Source: Deltaproteobacteria bacterium
GTDB lineage: Bacteria; Desulfobacterota; B13-G15; RBG-16-54-18
Length of the DNA: 11,807 nucleotides
Direction: 5' to 3'
Assembly (NCBI GenBank): GCA_003646745.1
Contig: QMLM01000031.1
Location: 1-11,807, forward strand
Shown: piece after piece, positions 6,086-11,807 of the stretch
Layout of the letters: each line of letters starts with the position of its first letter
How positions within the stretch are numbered: the stretch's first letter is position 1
Program-made: the position numbers and the translations under genes
Notes under the pieces: generated by a model
What the model was told of the DNA's origin: nothing
Seen by the model: only the letters and a program-made list of their open reading frames with translations
Databases searched by the model: none

Positions 6086-8470
6086 TTAAGGCGCTACCTC
6101 TTCAAAGATATAGGCCTCTATAATATCGCCAACTTCCCAATCACTATACCCTTCCACCCCGACACCGCATTCATAGCCTGCCTGTACCTCTTTTACATCG
6201 TCCTTAAAACGTTTCAAGGAGCTGAGGCGTCCTTCGTAAACCACCTCTGCACCCCTGAAAAGCCTCACCGCCGCCCCCCTGGCCAATTTACCCTCGGTCA
6301 CATAACAGCCGGCCACCACTCCAACCCGAGGGATACGAAATAGCTCCCTTACCTCGGCCCTGCCGAGGATGACCTCCTTCTTAACTGGCCCAAGCAACCC
6401 TCTAATAGCCCTATCGACATCTTCTATAACATCATAGATGATGTTATATACCCTTATATCCACCTGTTCTTTCTCCGCCAGAGTGCGCGCTTTGCCTACA
6501 GGGAGCACGTTAAATCCAATCACCACGGCATCGGAAGCGGCGGCCAGGTTTACATCTGTTTCCGAAATTCCCCCTACTCCTTGGTGGATGACATTGACTT
6601 TTATATCCTCAGTGCTCAACTTCTCCAAGGCCTCACGAATGGCTTGGATGGAACCATAGGTGTCCCCCTTGAGGACCACCCTTAGCTCCTTCATTTCCCC
6701 TTGCTGAATCTTCTCATAAAGATCTTCGAGGGAAAGTCTTTCCGGTCTAGCTCCAATTTCTCCCTTGGCCTTCCTTTGGCGATGAATGATCACCTCTTTG
6801 GCCACCTTCTCGCTCTCCACACAGATGAAGTCATCACCAGCATTGGGTATCTCCGTGAAACCGACCACCTCTGCTGGTGTGGCCGGCCCTGCCTCCTTTA
6901 ATTTCTTCCCCCTCTCGTCCAGCATGGCCCTTACCCTGCCATAGGTGGCCCCTGAAACAAAGACATCCCCCGCTTTAAGGGTCCCTTCTTGAACTATCAC
7001 GGTCCCTACTGGACCTCGCCCCTTGTCCAGTCTGGCTTCGATGACCACACCCCTGGCAGGCTTATCAGGGTTGGCCTTGAGGTCAAGCATCTCCGCTTGC
7101 AACAGGACCAACTCCAGCAAATCCTCTATCCCTGTCTTTTTCTTAGCGGATACCTCAGCAAAAAGTGTATTTCCTCCCCACTCCTCTGGAACGAGCCCCA
7201 ACTCGGCCAAGTCTCGCCTCACCCTGTCAGGGTTTGCCTCAGGTCTATCCATTTTATTTATAGCCACAATTATGGGGACCTGCGCAGCCTTGGCGTGATC
7301 GATGGCCTCAACGGTTTGGGGCATCACTCCATCGTCGGCCGCCACCACCAATACCACTATGTCCGTTACCTGTGCCCCTCGGGCCCTCATAGCCGTAAAG
7401 GCCTCATGCCCTGGAGTGTCAATGAAGACTATAGGGCCCTTGTCCAGTTCCACCTTATACGCCCCTATATGCTGGGTGATGCCTCCAGCCTCCTCATCTA
7501 CCAAATGTGACTTTCTAATGGCATCGAGCAAAAGGGTTTTACCATGGTCCACGTGTCCCATAATGGTAACTACAGGGGGACGGGGAAGAAGCTTATCTGG
7601 GGGGTCTTCAACCCTTCGCAGGATTTTGTCCACATCGATGGCAGCGCTTTCTACCTCATAGCCATATTCACTAGCTAGTAAGGAGGCAGTATCTATGTCA
7701 ATGGTTTGGTTGACATTGGCCATTATCCCCAGATCCATTAATTTCTTAATCACCTCTCCTACCTTTACCCCCATCCTCTGGGCCAATTCCCCTACAGAGA
7801 TCACTTCAGAGATCTTAATTACCTTTTTAATAGGTTTGGGGGTGGTAATTTGAGGCTTGAGATAAGGACGAGAGACCACCTTCTTCTTCGTGGGTCTAGG
7901 GGCAGTAAAGACCCTCTCACCTCTTCTTACCCCGTATATCTCCTCCAGATCTTCCTCCCCGATGGTGATGACCTCTCTCCTCCTTCTGACCTTCTTCTTG
8001 GGTTTCTCCTCAAGTTCCTCTCTCTCCCTTCTGCCCGCTTTTTTCCTTTCCTTCTCCTTCTTTATCTCCTCAATCAATACTTCTGCGGTGACCCCTTCCA
8101 TGGCCACGGGGGCCTCTTCCTTGCGGGGGGGTTGCTCCTTTTCGGAAGGCACAGGTGTGGGTGTTACCTTCAATTCCACCCTTCCTATAACCCTTGCAGG
8201 TCTCGTCTTTTGCTTAGGGATCCTGGCAACCCTAGGTTCTTCTTTTTTAACGGCTTCCTTCTCGGGTTTGGAGACCTCTGCTTTTTCCTCTATCTTAGGT
8301 GTAGGAATCTCAACAGGAGCCTCAGGGGTAACCGCCGTCTCTTTTGCTTCTTCAGCTTCAGCCCCCTTTTGCTCCGCAGCAGTCTCCGCCTCTACCACCC
8401 TCTTGCGTCTGCGGATGACAGTAGGTTTAATCCTCTGTTCTATAATTTCTACTTTTTCCTCTTCTTCCAT
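6086..8470 (-). CDS. infB: Translation initiation factor IF-2, short N-terminal form
   Basis: GTPase that places initiator fMet-tRNA on the 30S subunit and promotes 50S joining. The 794-residue protein has a low-complexity, Glu/Lys/Pro-rich N-terminal region (about 1-215), one IF2_N domain (about 220-273, VGELAQRMGVKVGEVIKKLM), then the G domain with G1 GHVDHGKT (305-312), G3 DTPGH (351-355), G4 NKMD (405-408) and G5 SAK (441-443). Domains II, III and the initiator-tRNA-binding C-terminal domain complete it. Proteobacterial IF-2 usually begins with a further IF2_N domain; here the protein starts directly in acidic linker sequence. The start is well supported: GGGGGAGGA lies 8 bases before the ATG, and ylxR ends 4 bases upstream, leaving no room for a longer protein without overlapping ylxR. 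DUF503 follows after 15 bases. Confidence 0.98.
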   Translation of the reverse strand: MEEEEKVEIIEQRIKPTVIRRRKRVVEAETAAEQKGAEAEEAKETAVTPEAPVEIPTPKIEEKAEVSKPEKEAVKKEEPRVARIPKQKTRPARVIGRVELKVTPTPVPSEKEQPPRKEEAPVAMEGVTAEVLIEEIKKEKERKKAGRREREELEEKPKKKVRRRREVITIGEEDLEEIYGVRRGERVFTAPRPTKKKVVSRPYLKPQITTPKPIKKVIKISEVISVGELAQRMGVKVGEVIKKLMDLGIMANVNQTIDIDTASLLASEYGYEVESAAIDVDKILRRVEDPPDKLLPRPPVVTIMGHVDHGKTLLLDAIRKSHLVDEEAGGITQHIGAYKVELDKGPIVFIDTPGHEAFTAMRARGAQVTDIVVLVVAADDGVMPQTVEAIDHAKAAQVPIIVAINKMDRPEANPDRVRRDLAELGLVPEEWGGNTLFAEVSAKKKTGIEDLLELVLLQAEMLDLKANPDKPARGVVIEARLDKGRGPVGTVIVQEGTLKAGDVFVSGATYGRVRAMLDERGKKLKEAGPATPAEVVGFTEIPNAGDDFICVESEKVAKEVIIHRQRKAKGEIGARPERLSLEDLYEKIQQGEMKELRVVLKGDTYGSIQAIREALEKLSTEDIKVNVIHQGVGGISETDVNLAAASDAVVIGFNVLPVGKARTLAEKEQVDIRVYNIIYDVIEDVDRAIRGLLGPVKKEVILGRAEVRELFRIPRVGVVAGCYVTEGKLARGAAVRLFRGAEVVYEGRLSSLKRFKDDVKEVQAGYECGVGVEGYSDWEVGDIIEAYIFEEVAP

Positions 8471-8474
8471 AAAC

Positions 8475-8756
8475 TCAATCCTCCCCCTTTTTCTCCCTCA
8501 AAAGCCCCTTTAAGAAACCCTCCTCTGCTTCGCGGGGCAAAGAGATCCGTAGGGCATGGGACAATCTTCCCTTCTTCCTGAGAAGGAGGTTAATACACTC
8601 TGACCTGGGGCAAATATAGGCACCCCTTCCGTGAAGCCTACCGCTTTCATCCAGCACCGGCATTGCATTCTTGACCCCAATCCTCACCAACTCCCCCTTA
8701 CCCAGCTTGCGGCCACAACCAAGACAGGTCCTAATGGGGGCATGCTTCGTTCTCAT
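8475..8756 (-). CDS. ylxR: YlxR family RNA-binding protein (DUF448)
   Basis: A 93-residue basic protein. It has the YlxR signature RTCLGCGRKLGKGELVRI (9-26) and GRLHGRGAYICP (39-50). Cysteines at 11, 14, 49 and 54 could form a metal site, though structures of the family do not require one. YlxR proteins are predicted nucleic-acid binders encoded between nusA and infB; one has been reported to affect RNase P activity and another to act as a nucleoid-associated regulator, so the cellular role is not settled. The ATG overlaps the nusA stop codon as ATGA, and infB begins 4 bases after its own stop, giving a tightly coupled nusA-ylxR-infB unit. The L7Ae-like ylxQ gene that often follows is absent here. 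Confidence 0.93.
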   Translation of the reverse strand: MRTKHAPIRTCLGCGRKLGKGELVRIGVKNAMPVLDESGRLHGRGAYICPRSECINLLLRKKGRLSHALRISLPREAEEGFLKGLLREKKGED

Positions 8757-10222
8757 TCCCCCCGATCTATATAGTCTTTGGCCAGTTTAATCAAATTCTC
8801 CGCTTTTTTACGGCTGAAACCAGGGATTTTAACAAGTTCTCCAACATCCGCCTGAAAGATGTCCCTTACACAAGAAAACCCTGCCTCCTGCAGAAGGGAT
8901 GCGGTCTTTTCTCCTATGCCGGGTAGCCTCTGGAGGGGGTCATCTCCCCGTTTAACCCGTTCCAGCCTCTCCTGTTCTGAAATGGAGGCAATACCAACCA
9001 TGGCCTTGGCAGCCTCCACGATCTTCTCTCCCTTCTTCTCGCCAATGCCGCAAATCCTCCCTAATTCCTCTCCATCCGCTTCAGCTACATCCTCAATAGT
9101 ATAAAATCCCTCATCGTAGAGGACCCTAGCGATGATCTCCCCTACTCCAGGAATGGTCTTAAGACGTTCCATTACCTCTTCGGAAAGTTTCTCCATCTTC
9201 GACTCACTCTTTATGTCAATTTTCCATCCGGTAAGTTTAGACGCCAGTCGAACGTTCTGCCCCCTCTTGCCAATGGCCAAAGATAACTGATCATCTGCCA
9301 CGACAATCTCCATGTACTTCTCATCATTATTTATGTAGACCTTAGATACCTTAGCAGGTGACAAGGCATTACAAACAAACTTGGCTGGATCATTGCTCCA
9401 GGGAATAATATCTATTTTCTCCCCTCTCAACTCCTGCACTACGCTTTGTACCCGAGAGCCTTTCATCCCCACACATGCACCGACGGGGTCCACATCAGGA
9501 TCATTACTGTAGACGGCTATTTTAGACCTCTCCCCTGGTTCCCTCGCCGCACTTACTATCTGCACTATCCCCTCGGATATTTCGGGGACCTCTAATTCGA
9601 ACAATTTTACCAAAAATCCAGGATGTGTTCGGGAGAGATAAATTTGACAACCAATAGGAGTTTTTTGAACATCTAAGATATAGGCTCGGATGCGGTCCCC
9701 TCTCTTATATACCTCACGTGGTACCTGTTCCCTCTTGGGCAAAATGGCCTCTGTTCTGCCTAGGTTCACATAGATGTTGCTTCGCTCAATCCTCTGAACA
9801 AAGCCTGTGACCACCTCGCCCTTACGGTCTTTATACTCGTTGTATATGGTCTCTCCCTCTGCATCTCTTACCCTTTGCATAATGACCTGTTTGGCCGTCT
9901 GGGCTGCTATCCTTCCTAGGTCATTAACGCTCAATTTGATCCCTAGGCTATCCCCAATCTCCGCCTCAGGGTCCATCTTCCTGGCCTCCTCTAAGGATAT
10001 CTCCAGGTCAGGGTCCTGCACCTTATCCACCACGGTCTTAAATTGAAATAACTCCACCTCCCCCAACTCCTCGTTATAGTGGGCCTCAATATCCTTATGA
10101 GGGCCATATCTCTTCCTAGAGGCCTTCAATAAGGCGTCTTCTAGGGCCTCGATAATGACCTTCTTGTCTACACCTTTATCCCTTCCAACCTGGTCGATGA
10201 GATAATTTAAGTTCTGAGCCAT
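8753..10222 (-). CDS. nusA: Transcription termination/antitermination factor NusA
   Basis: Binds RNA polymerase and nascent RNA to modulate pausing, intrinsic termination and antitermination. The 489-residue protein shows an N-terminal polymerase-binding domain (about 1-125), S1 domain (about 134-199, starting GEVVTGFVQRIE), KH1 (about 200-282, with VGMKGSRVQ) and KH2 (about 283-347, with IGKRGQNVRLA). Two C-terminal helix-hairpin-helix repeats follow (about 353-408, TIPGVGEIIARVL; and 430-485, LPGIGEKTASLL). Two C-terminal repeats are typical of proteobacterial NusA and absent from Bacillus NusA, which is a useful lineage hint. The gene starts 12 bases after rimP with a GAGG 10 bases before the ATG, and overlaps ylxR by 4 bases. 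NusA autoregulates its operon in some bacteria; the leader terminator before rimP would be a suitable target. Confidence 0.98.
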   Translation of the reverse strand: MAQNLNYLIDQVGRDKGVDKKVIIEALEDALLKASRKRYGPHKDIEAHYNEELGEVELFQFKTVVDKVQDPDLEISLEEARKMDPEAEIGDSLGIKLSVNDLGRIAAQTAKQVIMQRVRDAEGETIYNEYKDRKGEVVTGFVQRIERSNIYVNLGRTEAILPKREQVPREVYKRGDRIRAYILDVQKTPIGCQIYLSRTHPGFLVKLFELEVPEISEGIVQIVSAAREPGERSKIAVYSNDPDVDPVGACVGMKGSRVQSVVQELRGEKIDIIPWSNDPAKFVCNALSPAKVSKVYINNDEKYMEIVVADDQLSLAIGKRGQNVRLASKLTGWKIDIKSESKMEKLSEEVMERLKTIPGVGEIIARVLYDEGFYTIEDVAEADGEELGRICGIGEKKGEKIVEAAKAMVGIASISEQERLERVKRGDDPLQRLPGIGEKTASLLQEAGFSCVRDIFQADVGELVKIPGFSRKKAENLIKLAKDYIDRGE

Positions 10223-10234
10223 CTCTATTTACCC

Positions 10235-10708
10235 TCACAATTGATTAATTTCTATCTCAAGGTTTGCCTTAACGATGGAAGAGAGGGGGATCTCAAAGAT
10301 CTCCCCCCCCTCCACCTTTACCTTAACTTTTCCATCGACTAGGCCGAGCAGTTCCCCTTTGAAATTCCTTCTACCTGAGACATAATCTGCAGTCTTTATC
10401 CGCACCTTTCTTCCGGAATATTTGACAAAATCCTCCTCTTTCTTCAAGGGCCTATCCAACCCGGGGGAGGAAACTTCAAGGGAATAAGAAGTGGGTACTA
10501 TATCTTCCACATCCAAAAGCTGCCCTAACTCCCTGCTTACCTGGGCACAGTCCTCCACTGTCACTCCTCCCTCTTTGTCTATATAGACCCTTAAGACCCA
10601 ACTCCCCCGCTCCTGCTTGTACTCGATATCCACCAAAGAGAATCCTTCGGACTCAAGCACGGGCTGAAAGATAACCTCGGCCTTTTTTATTATAGTCTCT
10701 TTGTCCAT
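10235..10708 (-). CDS. rimP: Ribosome maturation factor RimP
   Basis: Assembly factor for the 30S subunit, acting on the S12 region during maturation. The 157-residue protein has the usual two domains: an N-terminal alpha/beta domain (about 1-75, with LRVYIDKEGGVTVEDCAQVS split over 39-58) and an Sm/SH3-like C-terminal domain (about 84-157), joined by the highly conserved EVSSPGLDRPL segment (78-88). It is the first gene of the core operon. Its ribosome site is weak: AAGGG lies 13 bases before the ATG. An intrinsic terminator ends only 21 bases upstream of the start codon, too close for a separate promoter between them, so rimP mRNA must be read through that terminator. The start is the only reasonable ATG for the conserved N-terminus. 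Confidence 0.97.
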   Translation of the reverse strand: MDKETIIKKAEVIFQPVLESEGFSLVDIEYKQERGSWVLRVYIDKEGGVTVEDCAQVSRELGQLLDVEDIVPTSYSLEVSSPGLDRPLKKEEDFVKYSGRKVRIKTADYVSGRRNFKGELLGLVDGKVKVKVEGGEIFEIPLSSIVKANLEIEINQL

Positions 10709-10729
10709 AACAAATTATTGGCCCTTAAC

Positions 10730-10755
10730 AAAAAAGCGGGTTATCCACCCGCTTT
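10730..10755 (-). terminator. Intrinsic terminator/attenuator immediately upstream of rimP
   Basis: On the minus strand AAAGCGGG (10755-10748) pairs perfectly with CCCGCTTT (10740-10733) around a 7-base loop, and the 3' arm runs into six T residues (10735-10730). On the plus strand the 3' side is followed by A residues, so it works only in the minus direction. It can end the transcript of the upstream zinc-ribbon gene, but since it lies 21 bases before the rimP ATG it must also act on rimP transcription. Confidence 0.85.
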
Positions 10756-10765
10756 AAAAAGCAGG
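10748..10765 (-). promoter_or_regulatory. Candidate antiterminator hairpin
   Basis: The minus-strand RNA can fold CCUGCUU (10765-10759) with AAGCGGG (10754-10748) around a UUUA loop: seven pairs, one of them U-G. The 3' arm is the same AAGCGGG that forms the 5' arm of the terminator, so the two hairpins exclude each other. It is transcribed before the terminator's second arm and could form first. This is structural inference from pairing only. Confidence 0.5.
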
Positions 10766-10832
10766 ATTAATTTAATTTTTTTTACCACATTTAATCTTAA
10801 AAGGCAAGGATTTTTTTATCCTGATCCTGCTT
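10759..10832 (-). promoter_or_regulatory. Long-range stem that would block the antiterminator
   Basis: A perfect 9-bp inverted repeat, AAGCAGGAT (10832-10824) and ATCCTGCTT (10767-10759), is separated by 56 AT-rich bases. The 3' arm contains the whole 5' arm of the antiterminator, so pairing here would free the terminator. The 5' arm begins inside the stop codon of the zinc-ribbon gene and is followed at once by a second CAGGAT copy (10823-10818) that could pair with the same target. Only transcripts coming from upstream would carry this arm. Confidence 0.4.
10779..10807 (-). promoter_or_regulatory. Candidate promoter for the rimP operon
   Basis: The minus strand has TTGCCT (10807-10802, 4 of 6 matches to a -35), a 17-base spacer, and TAAAAA (10784-10779, 4 of 6 to a -10) preceded by TGG, an extended -10 element. 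Transcription would begin near 10772, just before the antiterminator and terminator, giving a leader of about 64 bases. The region is AT-rich, so chance matches are easy and the call is tentative. Confidence 0.35.
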
Positions 10833-11034
10833 AGGGAAGAATGAGGTGAAACTGTGTCTCTCCTCTCTCAATCTTATCTCCCACCGAGCAGCCGCAGCGG
10901 GCACATAGATATTCATATTTTTCCCCGTCTGGCAGGACAAGTAGGAGTCTTTTGCGCACAGGGGTCGCCATCTTGCAACGAGGGCAAAAAAGGGAGGTGG
11001 CTTCAAAGTTCTTGTAATCCGCCTCAGGTGCCAT
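10831..11034 (-). CDS. Small double-CxxC zinc-ribbon protein
   Basis: A 67-residue protein with CPRC (17-20) and CARCG (44-48) separated by 23 residues, the layout of a rubredoxin-like or treble-clef zinc ribbon that holds one zinc ion. Between the knuckles is a basic and hydrophobic segment (TPVRKRLLLVLPDGEKYEYL). I recall short conserved cytoplasmic proteins of this kind in Desulfobacterota-type genomes, but no function is established and I assign none. The only in-frame start is the ATG at 11034; an upstream in-frame TGA blocks a longer form, and the ribosome site is poor. A longer overlapping ORF (10797-11057) in another frame lacks this conserved pattern. It lies directly before the rimP leader, so its transcript would meet the terminator there. 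Confidence 0.85.
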   Translation of the reverse strand: MAPEADYKNFEATSLFCPRCKMATPVRKRLLLVLPDGEKYEYLCARCGCSVGDKIERGETQFHLILP

Positions 11035-11086
11035 TTTATAATGAGATAATTCCCCAAATACCTTTAGTCAAGGCTGGGCGGAGTTG

Positions 11087-11698
11087 CTACCCTATCCCTT
11101 TGAGTGAGGAGGTGAAATCCTCGGCAACTGATCTTGTTTGACCGGCAGAGTTTAGCGCGGTCTTTTGAGACCGTTGTATTAAAAACCAAAATCCAAACAG
11201 ATCTTTCTCAAGCTCTTTATAATTATTAAATCTATTTAAGATTATGCTCCAGAAATTCTCATTGTGTCTCTTTTCTATAAGATGGGCAATTTCGTGAAAA
11301 ATTATATACTCTATGAGCCCTTCGGGTAAATGCTTCATTAATGAGTTTATGGTCAGGTTCCTTTTAGGGCTACAGCTTGCCCATTTGGTCCTCATTCTTC
11401 TGAAAAAAATATTGTTCACCTTTACCCCTAGTTCCCTGGAAGTCCTCTCAACAATAAAATAGACGATATCTCTAAATTCCTCTTCCGTGCGTTGGGCTAT
11501 TTCTTTGCCCAAGGAATCCCGCAAACACTCATTTATAAATTCAGTCTTTTTGACTATCCAATCCCTATGTTTCTCTAAAAAGACCTCAGGATCGTGGCCA
11601 AAAGGCAAAATAAGGAGAAGTCCCCCTCCCTTAAATTCCAGCCTGGGATATTTTACCTTCCTATAAGAGACCTTATATTCCACCCCTTCAAGCCCCAT
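11087..11698 (-). CDS. YgjP-type (DUF45) zinc metallopeptidase
   Basis: A 203-residue protein with the YgjP/DUF45 pattern, related to SprT-like and WLM peptidases. The zinc site is HEIAH (135-139) with His145 as likely third ligand in HNENFW, and the family segment RTKWASCSPKRNLTIN (103-118) precedes it. The N-terminal half has the usual two-strand start and the GHDPEVFLEKHRDWIVKK region (34-51). The last 27 residues, after FWFLIQ, extend beyond the recognisable domain and are encoded by DNA containing a perfect hairpin. The gene is clearly more AT-rich than the ribosomal operon. It overlaps the end of the upstream gene by 11 bases, so the two are probably translated together. Members often occur near restriction-modification genes, but no such gene is recognised here. 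Substrate unknown. Confidence 0.9.
   Translation of the reverse strand: MGLEGVEYKVSYRKVKYPRLEFKGGGLLLILPFGHDPEVFLEKHRDWIVKKTEFINECLRDSLGKEIAQRTEEEFRDIVYFIVERTSRELGVKVNNIFFRRMRTKWASCSPKRNLTINSLMKHLPEGLIEYIIFHEIAHLIEKRHNENFWSIILNRFNNYKELEKDLFGFWFLIQRSQKTALNSAGQTRSVAEDFTSSLKGIG
11158..11173. repeat. Perfect hairpin in the tail of the YgjP gene
   Basis: CGGTCT (11158-11163) and AGACCG (11168-11173) form a perfect 6-bp stem with a 4-base loop. It falls within codons encoding the tail just beyond the metallopeptidase domain and is GC-richer than the surrounding AT-rich gene. There is no T-run on either side, so it is not an intrinsic terminator. It may be part of a small palindromic repeat. Confidence 0.45.
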
Positions 11699-11807
11699 AA
11701 CTCTTTACACTCTCGATGAGTCTCTCATACAGATCGTTCATCTCTTCAAGGGAAAGGCCATACCTATTTTTTATCCCCCTTGAAAACCTCCTCACCCCCC
11801 TTTCCAC
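11688..11807 (-). CDS. Unrecognised protein, C-terminal part
   Basis: Only one frame stays open to the window edge; it encodes 39 residues, ending SVKSYGA, and the start is outside the window or at the edge GTG. The visible part is helical-looking and charged (RRFSRGIKNRYGLSLEEM then NDLYERLIESVK) and I do not recognise a family. The other two minus-strand frames hit stops within 60 bases. The stop codon lies 11 bases inside the YgjP-type gene, so the two are likely in one operon and translationally coupled. A restriction-enzyme subunit would be one candidate, because YgjP-like genes often follow such genes, but nothing in these residues proves it. Confidence 0.6.
   Translation of the reverse strand: MERGVRRFSRGIKNRYGLSLEEMNDLYERLIESVKSYGA

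Noticed and set aside
7850..8581. Long plus-strand open frames (243 and 207 codons) opposite the start of infB
   Set aside because: They are mirror images of the Glu/Lys-rich low-complexity N-terminus of IF-2; the translations are Leu/Phe/Ser-rich with no family signature and no ribosome site of note.
10807..10822. Weak hairpin AGGAT/ATCCT after the zinc-ribbon stop as its own terminator
   Set aside because: Only five pairs with an A-rich loop and a short broken T stretch; the strong terminator at 10730-10755 is a better end point.
10709..10830. tRNA or other RNA gene before rimP, as in E. coli (metY)
   Set aside because: The spacer is AT-rich with no cloverleaf or T-loop sequence; only the leader hairpins are visible.
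10797..11057. An 86-codon minus-strand frame overlapping the zinc-ribbon gene
   Set aside because: It is out of frame with the conserved double-CxxC protein and shows no recognisable pattern itself; part of it falls in the rimP leader.
11031..11071. TTGACT at 11071-11066 with TATAAA just before the zinc-ribbon ATG
   Set aside because: The spacer between them is 25 bases, too long for a standard promoter, and no adequate -10 occurs at 16-18 bases.

Overview
The window is a bacterial chromosomal segment in which every supported gene lies on the minus strand, so the biological reading order runs from high to low coordinates. Its core is the conserved transcription/translation operon rimP-nusA-ylxR-infB-ylxP(DUF503)-rbfA-truB-rpsO-pnp (10708 down to 2001). 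It is followed by an M16 zinc peptidase, dut and the start of a YfcE-like phosphoesterase. This order, with DUF503 between infB and rbfA, a YlxR gene, and M16 plus dut after pnp, together with the infB sequence around its IF2_N domain, recalls Desulfobacterota/Deltaproteobacteria-type genomes. The purine-rich coding strand, frequent AGG/AGA arginine codons and Glu/Lys/Arg-rich proteins would fit a warm-living organism. Both statements are inferences from memory of these families, not search results.

Upstream region (11807-10709). A partial unknown gene overlaps the start of a YgjP/DUF45-type metallopeptidase. This stretch is visibly more AT-rich than the core operon. A 67-residue double-CxxC zinc-ribbon protein follows. 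Between its stop codon and rimP lie 122 bases that can form three mutually exclusive RNA structures: a clear intrinsic terminator, a 7-bp antiterminator, and a 9-bp long-range stem that would block the antiterminator. A candidate extended -10 promoter sits inside the long-range stem. This attenuator-like leader is the most interesting non-coding feature here.

Core operon (10708-2001). Genes are tightly packed, with 4- and 14-bp overlaps and gaps of 4-27 bases, so co-transcription and translational coupling are likely. RimP and RbfA mature the 30S subunit, TruB modifies tRNA, S15 is a 30S protein, IF-2 starts translation, NusA controls elongation and termination, and PNPase degrades RNA. One oddity is that truB continues through the intergenic space and 59 bases into rpsO; a run of seven C on the coding strand lies in this extension. 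IF-2 also lacks the usual first IF2_N domain. A strong GGAA-loop terminator (1946-1970) closes the operon after pnp.

Downstream region (1862-1). The M16 peptidase and dut overlap by a GTGA junction, and the phosphoesterase follows dut after 11 bases, suggesting a second short operon. No gene-free stretch exceeds 300 bases; the longest are 1863-2000 and 10709-10830. I saw no tRNA, rRNA, CRISPR array, insertion sequence or attachment site. Apart from the rimP leader and the truB/rpsO junction, this is mostly a well-conserved housekeeping region, and I do not see a new multi-gene system.
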